Source: Lotus japonicus (Eukaryota; Streptophyta; Magnoliopsida; Fabales; Fabaceae). From it: DNA of 64,000 nucleotides. Under the pieces are notes generated by a model. It was not told the origin of the DNA and searched no databases. It saw only the letters and a list, made by a program, of their open reading frames with translations. The stretch spans positions 64,473,920 through 64,537,919 of the forward strand of contig NC_080043.1 in assembly GCF_012489685.1 (NCBI RefSeq). Reading direction: 5' to 3'. Each line of letters begins with the position of its first letter. Position 1 is the stretch's first letter. This document shows positions 11,417 through 22,185 of the stretch, in pieces. The position numbers and the translations under genes were made by a program.

Positions 11417-11945
11417 TTAGTACTTTTTTTTTTTTTTTTTTGAAAGCTGAAATGATATTATTAATAATAAAGCAACCATGAGTAAAGATCCTCAAGGCTG
11501 AGACAAAATACAAGCACACTACTACTCAAAACATGGATGGCTAAACAAACGAAGCTATAAAGCCATCCCCTTGCAACTTCCCCGCAAAACAGCCAAAAAC
11601 ATAATCCTAAGCATGAGCCTCATTAAAACTTTTCTAACAAACAAAGGTAGTAAACCATCCCCTGGCAACTTCCCCGCAAACGGCTAAGAACATAATCCTA
11701 AGCATGAGCCTCATTAAAACCTTGCTAAGAAAAACCCAGAGGGAAAAAAGCCTAGCAAGGAAAAAGAGTACCACATCCTTAGGATAGCCAATTTTGCCCC
11801 CTTACAAATAAATAGTACATTTAGTCGCCACTACCCTGAAAGCACTTGAAAGTACTCCTCACGACACCCATAAAACATATAGGACAGCCACCAATAGCAA
11901 CAACTGCAAATTACACACAGCTCCAGCCCACAAACAACAGCCATT

Positions 11946-12278
11946 TCGTGACAGTAAATTTCTGGCAGCAATAAACATGAATTTTCGTAACAGCAACAGC
12001 AGCCGAAAATAACAAGAGTTTCTGCCAACAGCAACAGCAAATTCGTGACAACAGCAACATCAGCCAAAATAACAGCAATAAAAACAGCAACATAACAACA
12101 GCAAGTAAACCCACAGCACCAGCAACAGTAAACCTACAGCAGCAGCAAACATAACAGCAGCTTGTATTTGACAGCAACATCCACAGCAGCAAATAAAATA
12201 ACATCACCAGCAACGTTAATCCCCCACATGGCTGTATAAAAACCAAAAAATAAAACCACACAAACTTAGTTTTAACCC
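11946..12278. repeat. LINE 3' UTR repeat, copy 2
   Basis: Rich in AACAGCAACAGC on the plus strand. It is a direct repeat of 12511-12810, with shared ends TTCGTGACAGTAAATTTC and an AAACCAAAAAA-containing edge. It lies in the expected 3' UTR position. Confidence 0.75.
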
Positions 12279-12283
12279 AAGGT

Positions 12284-12500
12284 TTAATCAGCATACCACC
12301 ATAGTGGCTCCAAAAGGAAACATCCTTCCTTTGCCAAAGCATCCGCTTCCCCTTTCCCTTCCCTTAAGATATTAGCCACCCATAGCTGCCCCTCCCTATC
12401 AAGAATCTCCATCCGTAAATTCCCGACCTTTGGACATTGTAAGAAAAGATGAGTCACTGCTGGTCCGAACTCAAAACACAAATTGCTCCAACTCCTCAAT
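12284..12500 (-). pseudogene. LINE ORF2 C-terminal remnant (zinc region and RNase H end)
   Basis: The frame contains VTHLFLQCPKV, as in the zf-RVT region, followed closely by GEADALAKEG, the terminal motif of the RNase H domain of plant LINEs. The distance between them is shorter than in intact proteins, so this piece is internally deleted as well. Confidence 0.6.
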
Positions 12501-12510
12501 TCCCCCACTT

Positions 12511-12810
12511 CGTGACAGTAAATTTCCGACAGCAATAACCATGAATTTTCGCAACAACATCAACCCAAATTAAAAACAATTTCTGCCAACAGCAACAGCA
12601 AATTCGTGACAACAGCAACAACAGCCAAATATAACAGCAATATAACAGCAACATAACAACAGCAAATAAACCAATCAACACCAGCACCAGTAAACCTACA
12701 GCACTAGCAACATAACAGCAACAAATATTTGACAGTACCTGCAACCTTAATCCCCTACATGCCTGCATAAAAACCAAAAAACAAAACTACACCAACTTGG
12801 TTTTTTCCAA
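12511..12810. repeat. LINE 3' UTR repeat, copy 1
   Basis: A diverged direct repeat of 11946-12278. It is placed between the ORF2 N-terminal stub and the ORF2 C-terminal remnant, where coding sequence would be expected. Confidence 0.75.
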
Positions 12811-12875
12811 TGCAAGATTGCCTTCCTAACTGCATCCCTTTTTGTCAAACCTCTTAAACCACAGACGTTCCAAGT
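12788..12875 (-). pseudogene. LINE ORF2 N-terminal stub
   Basis: In one minus-strand frame it gives WNVCGLRGLTKRDAVRKAIL, the start of the apurinic-endonuclease domain of plant L1 ORF2. It then runs directly into 3' UTR-like repeat sequence. The catalytic part of the endonuclease is missing. Confidence 0.65.
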
Positions 12876-12895
12876 AAGCCACAAGCCCAGGTATC

Positions 12896-14998
12896 TCAAC
12901 GGAGATGAGGATGGTTTTGTCGTATCTGAGCTTCTAAACCTCTAAGCATCAAAGCTTCTGAACCTCTTGGCTTCAAACCCAGTTGTTTTCCAATCAGCCA
13001 TGTCCGCTGTGCACGTGTCGTGACACCGTCTTCTCCCGGAACTGGTTCCAAGAAATCAACGGGCATCGGCTGAGGCTTGTTCTTACTACCTTTAGGGCGA
13101 CCCCGTTGAGAGCTGCTTTTTCGTGAAGAATTTGTATTTGGGGTAGAAATCAGTACTGGCAACACAGGAGTAGCCGTTACGTCGCAGTAATGAGACGCAC
13201 CTTGTTGCTGAACAATCGTTTCTCTCTTCACAACACACGCAGGGGAGGAAAAACTTGCTGTATGCGTCTCTTGCCTAATTATTTGGTGAGGAGATGTACG
13301 AACGAACACCTGTTGTTGTTGGCGTGAAATTGTTTCTGTGTTTCCAAACTCCTTAATTGCAAAAATAGATTTATCCAAACAAGGCACCCCCTGATTAATG
13401 AAAAAAGAGTTTTGATAAGCTGTTGGGGAAGCCAAACACGTCCCTACACAATTCTGTTGATGAAAATTTCGTGGGTCCCATGGCTGCCAATTAAAATTTG
13501 AATTCAGAAACATATCTTGAGTATTGAAAGAGTAACCAGTAACACCACAATTTTGGGCAAAATCTTTGGCACAATTTTGTTGCTCTTTACTCAAGATTTG
13601 AATGTCCTCATCAGTTTTTTCCTGAGTAATTAAAGACTTTTTCCATATCTCAATCTCCTCCGTTGAATAACCAGAATCAATTAAATCTTGTAACTGTTTT
13701 CCTTCTTCCTCTCCTGGTCTTGATGGCTGCACGTTTGAATTTAAATTTTGAAACTTTCCTACGCCTGCTGACGTCACTGGCTCTCCCAACAGACAATCAC
13801 GTTGACCATCATCATCAGCCATCTCCACCGTGAACGTCTCCGTCGCCGGGAGCGACTGTACCACCGACCCTTCATCTCTACCATCTTCTTCTTCGTCTTC
13901 CGAATCCACATCCACTGCTGATTCGTAATCCTTCTCAGCCACAAAACCGATGGTTTTATCCACAGTACCCTCAGGTTATTCGTCCTCAGAAAAATCATCA
14001 TCCTCTGAATTATAAACCTTTACCGGCGTTGTTGGCATGTTTTCCATCTTGCCATAATCATACGTGCTAGCATCCTTCTCAATCATAACAATGCATGAAG
14101 TCCCATTCATATCAACAGACATTGTAAAGCAATTCAATAAAGGATGATGCATACGAACTAATATTCGTGCATAATCTGCCCGATGTCGTTTCAACGTTGC
14201 TGCATCAGAAGAAACATAAGACCCTAATCTGTTTCCAACCTGAGTGAAGAAATCCTCAGTCCATAGACCCAATGGAACCTGGCAAATCCGAATCCAGACA
14301 AAATGCGCAACACCAAAAGTGAGTATTGTACAAGGTCTGATATCTGCCAATTTTTGTTCCAAGAAAGACCGACATTCTGAAATTGTCTCCTGCATTTCAT
14401 CTCTATTTTCAAACTCAAGTAGCACTTCATTTGCACCCAATGGAATTAGGCGAAAATTGTACAGGCCAATCCAACTGAATGATTCCTGTAGAACATCCAC
14501 TGGCAATGTTTCAAGTGTTCTTGCCTGCGCACATCGTTGCACCCAGTCCTCATCCAACTGTGCCGCACTAAAAATCAAGCGAGAGCCCTCCTGATGTCGT
14601 GAATTGCTCTCTACCTTGACTGTTTGATTTTTCTGCAGTCCCACCTGTTCCTGTTCACGCACCTGATGCTGTTTTGGTCGCCATTCCTTCCCCTGAATTT
14701 CATACTGATTTCGTCCCGGCGATGGTACCTTTGACATCCTTGCTGGTCGCTGAAACCTCGCCTTCTGGACAACAATGAAATTTCCTTCCACCCTCAAGCC
14801 ATGTAACATTCTAATCGCCCCCCATGCTTCTTCATCATTTTGAAAACGGACAAATCCAAAACGGTAACGTCGATCATATTTCTTTCGCTGTTGAATGAAA
14901 ACATCCCGAACTCTCCCAGCTTTCCCAGCAATTGCACGCAATTTTGCTACTGTAACTTTATCACTAAGGCCGTCAACAAACACTGAAAACGACACCAT
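12896..14998 (-). pseudogene. LINE ORF1 (RRM and DUF4283-like), one in-frame stop
   Basis: It starts at ATG 14998. Residues about 4-80 form an RNA-recognition motif (VFVDGLSDKVT...FGFVRF). Residues about 150-300 match the DUF4283 region of plant L1 ORF1 proteins, with a VWIRI...PLGLW...GNRLGSYV pattern. A single TAA at 13976-13978 interrupts the frame just after an acidic stretch. The same frame then continues to 12896 and includes the basic GRPKGSKNK (AT-hook-like) near 13080-13100. ORF1 proteins bind element RNA in the retrotransposition particle. Without the stop, the product would be about 700 residues. It lacks a visible CCHC knuckle. Confidence 0.8.
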
Positions 14999-15038
14999 TG
15001 CCTGAGCTGGCCTCCGTTGATCGTCTTTAGTACTTTTT

Positions 15039-15453
15039 AAATGATAGATTTAGTAAGGATTTAGGTTGTTTATTTTTTATTATTATCTTTCTAGGATTTT
15101 ATTTTAATTAGTTTATTTTAATTTTATTTAGGATTTTCAGAATAAAGAGAAAAGAGAAAACCAGAATAAGAGAGCTAATCATGTGCTGATGGTTCACAGG
15201 AGCTTCCATGCACCCGCAGCAGATCCGAAGGTTGCAACTTCACTCCCCGCCATGTGGCTCGATCGTAGCAGAGGTCCACCGTTAGACCGTAGCACGCGAA
15301 GTACTGGAATCCAGCCCACTTTAGCATTGGTCCAATTGCAAGAGAACACGTGGCGGTTTTCTTTTGTCTTATGCCGTGGCATATTCACGTGAAAAAAGGA
15401 AATAAAACAGAAGGAAAAAGTGGACGGTGGCGGCTTATGGAATTTGGAAAAAC

Positions 15454-15456
<3 letters not shown>
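15039..15456. other. Spacer, no gene recognised
   Basis: AT-rich, then a mixed-composition stretch (15180-15400) with short frames on both strands and no recognisable domain. Confidence 0.4.

Positions 15457-15500
<44 letters not shown>
15457..15500. repeat. (AT)n microsatellite
   Basis: An uninterrupted AT run of about 44 bp. Confidence 0.95.
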
Positions 15501-15503
<3 letters not shown>

Positions 15504-15539
15504 TAAAAGTATTAGGAGGAAGCTTTTGGTGATTGGAAT

Positions 15540-16305
15540 TGAGCACAAACTTCTTAGGGTTTTAAGAGCTTTTGCAAGGTTTCTCCTGGAGATTTTAGGT
15601 GTTATTTTCTTTCTCTTGAATTCTTGATTATGGCCATGCTTGGCTAAACTTCTTTTAGTACTTGGGTTGTGAATCCCTTTTGAATTATGTTTTGATTTGA
15701 ATCTTTATTTATATGAATTCTCTTTTCCAATCTTCGCAATTGAATCAATTTATATTGTTTATTCTTGAGTGCACGCAAGGAATTTGCTAACTTCTATGAG
15801 AACGGAAGTTGATTAGGAATTAGGGAAATAAGAATTCGATTCGATTAGGCGTTCCCTACTGCTTGATTCAAGAGTAGAACCTAGTTGCGTTGACTAGTTT
15901 AATTAGGACTTAATCTTCAATTCTCTGGTCTAGGTGCTCGCAAAACAGACTTAGTATTTGAATTGGAAGTCTAGGGCGTGTGAGTTATCAACATCCTAGA
16001 ATAAAGGCTAGATCGCCGAAGAGAGGATTATTGAGTTTATATAAATATTGTTAAAATTGAATCATAAGACAAATAGGTGAAACATACCCGAGTGCTATTT
16101 TTCCCCAACTGAATTCTCAAATCTGTTTAATTTTATGTGTTACTTATTGCGTTCAACATCACTACTTCTAAATCTGAAATTGGTTTTTATTTTTGTAAGT
16201 CTGAATAAGAGAATTAATAGAAACTATTATTGAATCACAATCCTCGAGGGATCCATAATTTATTACTACGGGCAACTTTGTACACTTGCAAAGGAGCTAT
16301 CAAAA
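15540..16305 (+). mobile_element. Athila/Tat-type LTR fragment
   Basis: The 3' part has the layout of Ty3/gypsy R-U5 regions in this group: ...GAGGGATCC..., a short TTATTACTACGGGCAA block, then TTTGTACACTTGCAAAGG. No PBS, coding region or duplication could be identified, so it is an isolated fragment assigned by resemblance only. Confidence 0.35.
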
Positions 16306-16396
16306 CCCTACCACACTCTTCTAATCACGTAAAAACAGAAGAGAGAAATGAGAGAGGAGCCACCACCTTGCAACCCTAGCACCGCCGGCACCACAC

Positions 16397-16436
16397 GAGA
16401 GAGAGAGAGGGAGGGAGAGAGAGAGAGACCAAGGGA
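16397..16436. repeat. (GA)n-rich stretch
   Basis: A purine GA-rich run in the presumed leader of the family-C LTR. The overlapping ORFs on both strands are artefacts. Confidence 0.8.
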
Positions 16437-17530
16437 AGGAGGAAGAGATCGAGCAAGCCAGAGAGGGACACCAAGGAATAGCTTCTTCATACTTCATCTT
16501 CCACTTCTTTTCATACCAAAGACTCAAGGTAAGGGCTGGTTTAGGAAAAGGGTTGAAGTCTAGGTTTTTGCCATGAAAATCTTTGAGAAAAGTTGTGATC
16601 TTTCATGTATTTTCATGAGTTTTGTGAATATGCTTGTTGTTGTACCCGTATGCCAAGATAACCATGAACCCTAATCCTTATTTAGTATACTTTTATGGCC
16701 CTATGATCATATGTGTAAAGCCCATGATGATTTGCTATTCTTGGTTTGATTCTCATATGCTTTGACATGTAAGTTGATGAATGTTTGGATCTGGAATTTT
16801 GATGATGAATATATGATGTTTGTTACTGGAAAATGGCCTAGGAACCCTGAATTTGAGTTTTCGAAATTTAAAATTTGAAGCAGAAGTGACTCTGCCAGTT
16901 TTCTGTACTGGACAGCGAACTTCGTGGCCCAATATCACCTAGGTCTGGTTTCCAAACGAAAAAGTGTAATACGTAAATTTTGGTCTTGTAGTATTTTCAA
17001 TTAGCTTTCCAGGCATATGTAATACGTAAATTTTGGTTGAGAAATGAGTTCTGTAGATCGTTTGTAGTGGCCGCTGTTTCTGCTATTTTTTTTAGAAAAA
17101 GATTGTGACACTTGATTTTCAGAAAACTTGTATCTATCTGTTATTTAGTTGGTTGTTCTTCTGAATTTTGAATATCTTGCTCAATAGTACTATTTTGATG
17201 TAATTGCTATGAATTATGTGTTGAGATGCATGTGAATGTGAGTATAAGTATTGTTGTAGTATGAATAAATGCCTGACTGAGATTTATTTAAAGAAGGTCG
17301 CTCATCCAGCTGTAATTCCTTCTGCTGTTGATTATATTTCTTGTCTTTTATGTTTTATCCGACGTTGAATTGTAAGACATTAGGTTGACTTTAGTGCCTT
17401 GAACAAAGAGAAACGTGATTAATCGCTTGCAAGTAAAATGTGATATAATTGGAACATAGGTCTAGTGATGACTATGGACCATGAGAGCGATGGTGTTGTT
17501 AGAAACAAATGGTTGCTTGCACGCGAGGGT

Positions 17531-17650
17531 GAATTGGTGGATTGACTGTGTTGGTCTCCACGGGATAAACATGATTGGTCTCCCTGAGATTTATGGATTG
17601 ACTGTGTTGGTCTCCACGTGACTTGGGTTGACTGAGTTGGCCCCCTTGTG
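17531..17650 (+). repeat. Tandem repeat in LTR C
   Basis: Three imperfect copies around GATTGACTGTGTTGGTCTCC. They sit at a position comparable to the TTGACCGACAC repeats of family A. Confidence 0.65.
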
Positions 17651-17858
17651 ATTGTGCATCTGCGGATGTTCGAGATTGGCCAAGGAGTTTTGGTGGGTTG
17701 TGTGATGTGAGGATTCGTTAGCTTAATTGTCTGACTAATATATATAAAATCTATAAGCGAATGGTTATTGTATGTTGTGAATTTGGTTTTTAATTATGCT
17801 GATTTTGCGACCTGACCCTTGCACTACTTGTTTATGTGTTATTTGGGGGGGGGGGTAG

Positions 17859-17999
17859 ATGGTGTTGACGAAGAAAACGGTGTCGACCCATTCCTGGGAA
17901 CTGATGCGATATGACCAAGAGAAGGATCGGGCTTGGGCGATCGACACGTCCGGAGTCCTACGAGTTTATGGCGGCGATGATGGAGCTGATGAAGATTAG
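17859..17999 (+). CDS. Small ORF in family-C LTR, possibly related to the LTR-ORF
   Basis: ATG 17859 lies directly after GGGTAG, an AG acceptor-like context as in families A and B, and the ORF runs 46 codons to TAG 17997-17999. A segment WELM...AWAID...RVYGG can be aligned with the family-B FELL...AWVVD...AIYTG. It then ends in an acidic tail (DDGADED). Similarity is short and homology is not certain. No function is known. Confidence 0.35.
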   Translation: MVLTKKTVSTHSWELMRYDQEKDRAWAIDTSGVLRVYGGDDGADED

Positions 18000-18826
18000 G
18001 GTTTGGGATGTGAGACCTCTACTTTCTTTCCTTGGGGTTGAGAGTTGCGAGTGGACAATAAACCAATTATTCATTTTCAGTTGGTTAAATTTGATGTAAT
18101 TTATCCCCTTTATATTCCAGACAAGTGTTACATTTTGTAAGACCTGGATTTTCAAAACAAGTTAGTTTCCGACTCACGCGTAGAATCAGTGTAAGCGTGA
18201 CAGGAGTTTGATATTTGAGAATGATTAATGAAGAAGAAAGTTCAGGAATTGCTTGAGGAATGTTGCGTAGTCGCTGTAGGAGTTAGTGCGAGTCATCTGC
18301 ACACCTGCCTTATGGCGAGCGTGTCCAGAATAGGCTAATTCGCATTTAGAGCAACGTTTTAAGTGAGATTTCGAATCCTTGGAAAATTTAAAGGTTCTCT
18401 TTATTTTTTCTTCGACCAGCGTTTCATTTCGGAACTCTGGACTGTACGCACGATAATATTCACTTTCCGGAAGTCCGACGACGCTAGTTTCTTTGCTTCG
18501 AAACCCTAGATTCGAGCGATGGATGAAGACTTTTTCTATTCGGGACTTCTAACGAAATTTCCGTCCGCGTTGCCAGATTTGTTTCCACATTTCCAATCTT
18601 TCTTCAGCAGGAAGTTTTGTCGTTTGAGCATCACAGCAAAAAGTAGTTTTTCGGGACAGATTAACTTACACCGCTTTTGGGATTTTAGATATCGTTTTTC
18701 CCAAATCATAGGTATTTGTTTCGAGTTCTGGAATTCTGACGCCAGAATTTCTCTTAGAATTCTTCGGTGAACGAGCTGCAAAAATCGGAATCGCGAAATT
18801 TTCATTTTCCCGCGATTTCACCTGCC

Positions 18827-18834
18827 TATAAATA
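18827..18834 (+). promoter_or_regulatory. TATA box, 5' LTR of A2
   Basis: TATAAATA within CTGCCTATAAATAGCTC, conserved in the 3' LTR at 22178-22185. Confidence 0.6.
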
Positions 18835-20387
18835 GCTCGAAAAAGCAAAAATCTCTCCATTTCACCCATTCAAGGCCGCGAGTTTGAGGGAGCTTGGGGG
18901 AGAAGAGATTTTCGCCAAAACTTGACAGATCTTCGTGCAGTTCGTCCCTACTTCGAGGTACCGAGGTAACTAACACGATTCTTACCTCTGATTACTGTTT
19001 CTTCTGCGTTTCTGAAGTCGTTTCTGTGCTCACAGTTTTGAGCTTTTTGTAAAATTGTCCGATTTCTCTGATTTCTTGGTTGGGGTTTGTTCCCTAGGTT
19101 CCCAAGAGCCTAAAACCTCTGTCAGTAATCGCTGATTGTGATCCAGTTGTCAAGGATCTGAAAAACTGATTCAAAACCCTTTTAGTCTCACATTTCGAAA
19201 CTTTATTGTCGAAAAGCTGTAATCTGACTTCGTGCCTTTAGGATTTGTTGTCACGGATGTCATAAGGATCAATGCTGTCAAATTTATTTTCCGAACTGAT
19301 AACTTTGAGGTTTTGAGCCTTTATTTTGGACTAAAATGCCCTTGGATAGCCGTATTTCGACCCGATTGTCCGAAAATTGTTCTGACAGTTTCAGTGCCTT
19401 AGTTTTACCCTAAAACTACCTTGTAAACATATTTGATCGAAGAAAAAGAGCCGGCCGTGGGCTATTTCTTTAGGGGGGAGTTTTTCGTTTTCGAAAACTT
19501 GTATTTTCGTACCCGATGGTCATATTATGAAGCTTTAATGCTTTGTCTATCGTTTATGTGTTGTATTGTGATCGATCTAATCGATATTGTTTGGTTTCTG
19601 CTTTGTTTTCTCCGAGGTTCAGTTGAAGGAACTTTGGAAGGTTCAGAGCACTTGAGTGAAGGAGCTTGTGATTTTGAAGCTGGATCAGCTCGAGGTTAGG
19701 GCAACTTACATATTAGCTATGATTGCATGATAGGCGTCGATAAATTCGACCTATGTTTTATTTGATGTTGTTTATAATGATGAGTTGATGTTATGATGCT
19801 ATTCCATAACTTGTGATGTTGAGATATTGTTGGATTGTGCATTTTGACGCGATTTCGGAGTGGGGAACCTCTGAACTGGTTAAAGTTGGTGTTTCGGGTT
19901 GGATGAACAACCCTAGGCAAGTCCAAATGTGGGGTTTGAGACTTAGCCATATGTTGGAATTCTTAGACTTTCCCCGGAAAAAGTATTTTGGGTGGTTGAT
20001 CTTTGAGAACTTAGAATGATAGAGCTTTGATAAACTAAAGACTTGGGAAACTTAGACTTTGAGAAATAAACTCATTACCTGACTAATGTGAATTGAAATC
20101 ATTTTTATTAACGTTTAAGCATAGGAAAACTGAAGTGGGAAAATACTTAAGAAAGACGGGGAAAAGTCGACTTTTGTTGTGGGTTTTGGTATTGGGGAAA
20201 GCCACTGAGGTGAGCTAAGGTGATGATTGAAAGTCACCGAGAACTTTACGTACTCTTGTTGTTGGGGTTGTGTTGTATTGACCGACACTAATCCCTTGGG
20301 TTCTCTTGTTGTTGGAGCTGTGTTGTATTGACCGACACTTAACGCTCTTGTGGTTTGGGCTGTGTTGTATTGACCGACACTAGACCC

Positions 20388-21455
20388 TTGTGGAAATGGG
20401 ATAGTATATCCATGGATTTTGTGGTAGCTTTGCCAAGAACACAGAAGAGAAACGATTCGATTTGGGTGATTGTGGATCGTTTGACCAAGTCAGCGCATTT
20501 TCTACCAGTGAGAACTACCCACAATGTAGAGAAGTTGGCTGAGATTTATGTGGCGGAGATTGTGAGACTACATGGAGTTCCGGCAAGTACTGTGTCTGAT
20601 CGGGATCCAAATTTTACTTCGCACTTTTGGGGAGCTCTTCATGATGCGTTAGGAACCAAGCTGAGGTTGAGTTCGGCGTATCATCCACAAACTGATGGGC
20701 AAACAGAGAGAACTATTCAGTCGCTAGAGGATCTACTACGAGCTTGTGTGTTAGATAACAGAGGAAGCTGGGATGATCTTCTGCCATTGGTTGAATTCAC
20801 CTACAACAATAGTTTTCATGCGAGTATTGGGATGGCACCGTATGAAGCTTTGTATGGTCGAAAGTGTAGGACACCGTTGTGTTGGTATCAAGATGGGGAG
20901 AGTTTGTTGATTGGGCCGGAAATGCTGCAACAGACGACTGAGAAAGTTAAGCAGATTAGAGAACAGATGAGAGCTTCACAGAGCAGACAGAAGAGTTATG
21001 CTGATCAGAGACGTAGAACCCTAGAGTTTGAGGAAGGTGACCATGTGTTTCTACGAGTTACTCAGACTACGGGAGTTGGACGAGCTATTAAGTCAAGGAA
21101 GCTCACGCCAAAGTTTATTGGGCCTTATCAAATCATTCATCGTGTTGGACCAGTTGCGTATCAGATTGCACTACCACCATTTCTTTCCAACATTCATGAT
21201 GTATTTCATGTGTCGCAGTTGAGGAAGTACATTCCAGACCCGACTCATGTAATCGAGCCAGACAATGTTGAACTGAAGGATGATTTGACCTTTGAGACAC
21301 CGCCAGTGAGTATTGGGGATAGAAGAGTAAAACAGCTGAGGAGAAAGCAGATTTCGTTGGTAAAAGTGATATGGAACAGGGATACGGGGGAAACTGCATG
21401 GGAATTGGAAGACAAGATCAAGGAACTGTACCCTGAACTTTTTGTTGAACTCTGA
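20388..21455 (+). pseudogene. Integrase core and chromodomain, Tekay-like chromovirus
   Basis: Open frame ending at TGA 21453-21455. The catalytic triad is complete: Asp in [10 protein letters not shown], Asp in VSDRDPNF and Glu in TDGQTERT, with 35 residues between the second Asp and the Glu. Then follow the GPY/F-like KFIGPYQI, the chromovirus motif [12 protein letters not shown], and a C-terminal chromodomain-like stretch ([16 protein letters not shown]...[12 protein letters not shown]). Chromointegrases insert element DNA and target chromatin. The zinc-binding N-terminus and the rest of pol are deleted, and the frame opens inside LTR sequence, so this is a coding relic. Confidence 0.9.
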
Positions 21456-21474
21456 GTTTCGAGGACGAAACTTT

Positions 21475-21492
21475 CTTTTTGGAGGGGAGTAT
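21475..21492 (+). other. Polypurine tract region of A2
   Basis: TTTTTGGAGGGGAGTAT immediately upstream of the 3' LTR. The same string precedes the 3' LTRs of A3 and A4. Confidence 0.7.
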
Positions 21493-22177
21493 TGTAAGAC
21501 CTGGATTTTCAGAACAAGTTAGTTTCCGACTCACGCGTAGAATCAGTGTAAGCGTGACAGGAGTTTGATATTTGAGAAAGATTAATGAAGAAGAAAGTTC
21601 AGGAATTGCTTGAGGAATGTTGCGTAGTCGCTGTAGGAGTTAGTGCGAGTCATCTGCACACATGCCTTATGGCGAGCGTGTCCAGAATAGGCTGATTCGC
21701 CTTTAGAGCAACGTTTTAAGTGAGATTTCGAATCCTTGGAAAATTTAAAGGTTCTCTTTATTTTTCCTTCGACCAGCGTTTCATTTCGGAACTCTGTACT
21801 GTACGCACGATAATATTCACTTTCCGGAAGTCCGACGACGCTAGTTTCTTTGCTTCGAAACCCTAGATTCGAGCGATGGATGAAGACTTTTTCTATTCGG
21901 GACTTCTAACAAAGTTTCCGTCCGCGTTGCCAGATTTTTTCGACATTTCCAATCTTACTTCAGTAGGAAGTTTTGTCGTTTGAGCATCACAGCAAAAAGT
22001 AGTTTTTCGGGACAGATTAACTTACACCGCTTTTGGGATTTTAGATATCGTTTTTCCCAAATCATAGGTGTTTTGAGTTCTGGAATTCTGACGCCAGAAT
22101 CTCTCTTAGAATTCTTCGGTGAACGTGCTGCAAAATCGGAATCGCGAAATTTTCATTTTCCCGCGATTTCACCTGCC

Positions 22178-22185
22178 TATAAATA
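22178..22185 (+). promoter_or_regulatory. TATA box, 3' LTR of A2
   Basis: TATAAATA, identical context to 18827. Confidence 0.6.

Larger units (their letters stand above)
11429..15026 (-). mobile_element. L1-type LINE lacking most of ORF2
   Basis: The element reads on the minus strand. Its poly-A tail appears as a T run at 11429-11441, and it is flanked by a 12-bp duplication TTAGTACTTTTT (11417-11428, extending into the T run, and 15027-15038). Order 5' to 3': a short 28-bp leader, ORF1 (14998-12896), the first codons of ORF2, a copy of the 3' UTR, a piece of the ORF2 C-terminus, and the 3' UTR again. Endonuclease and reverse transcriptase cores are absent. The flanking duplication means both ends belong to one insertion, so the internal loss happened either before retrotransposition (an ORF1-only, HAL1-like element) or later. 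Confidence 0.88.

Noticed and set aside
11831..12777. Leu/Cys-rich minus-strand ORFs resembling membrane proteins
   Set aside because: They arise from the GTTGCTG-rich 3' UTR repeats of the LINE. Only the zf-RVT/RNase H piece is meaningful.
16308..16563. Overlapping ORFs on both strands
   Set aside because: Caused by the GA/CT-rich stretch. Both strands are open for compositional reasons.
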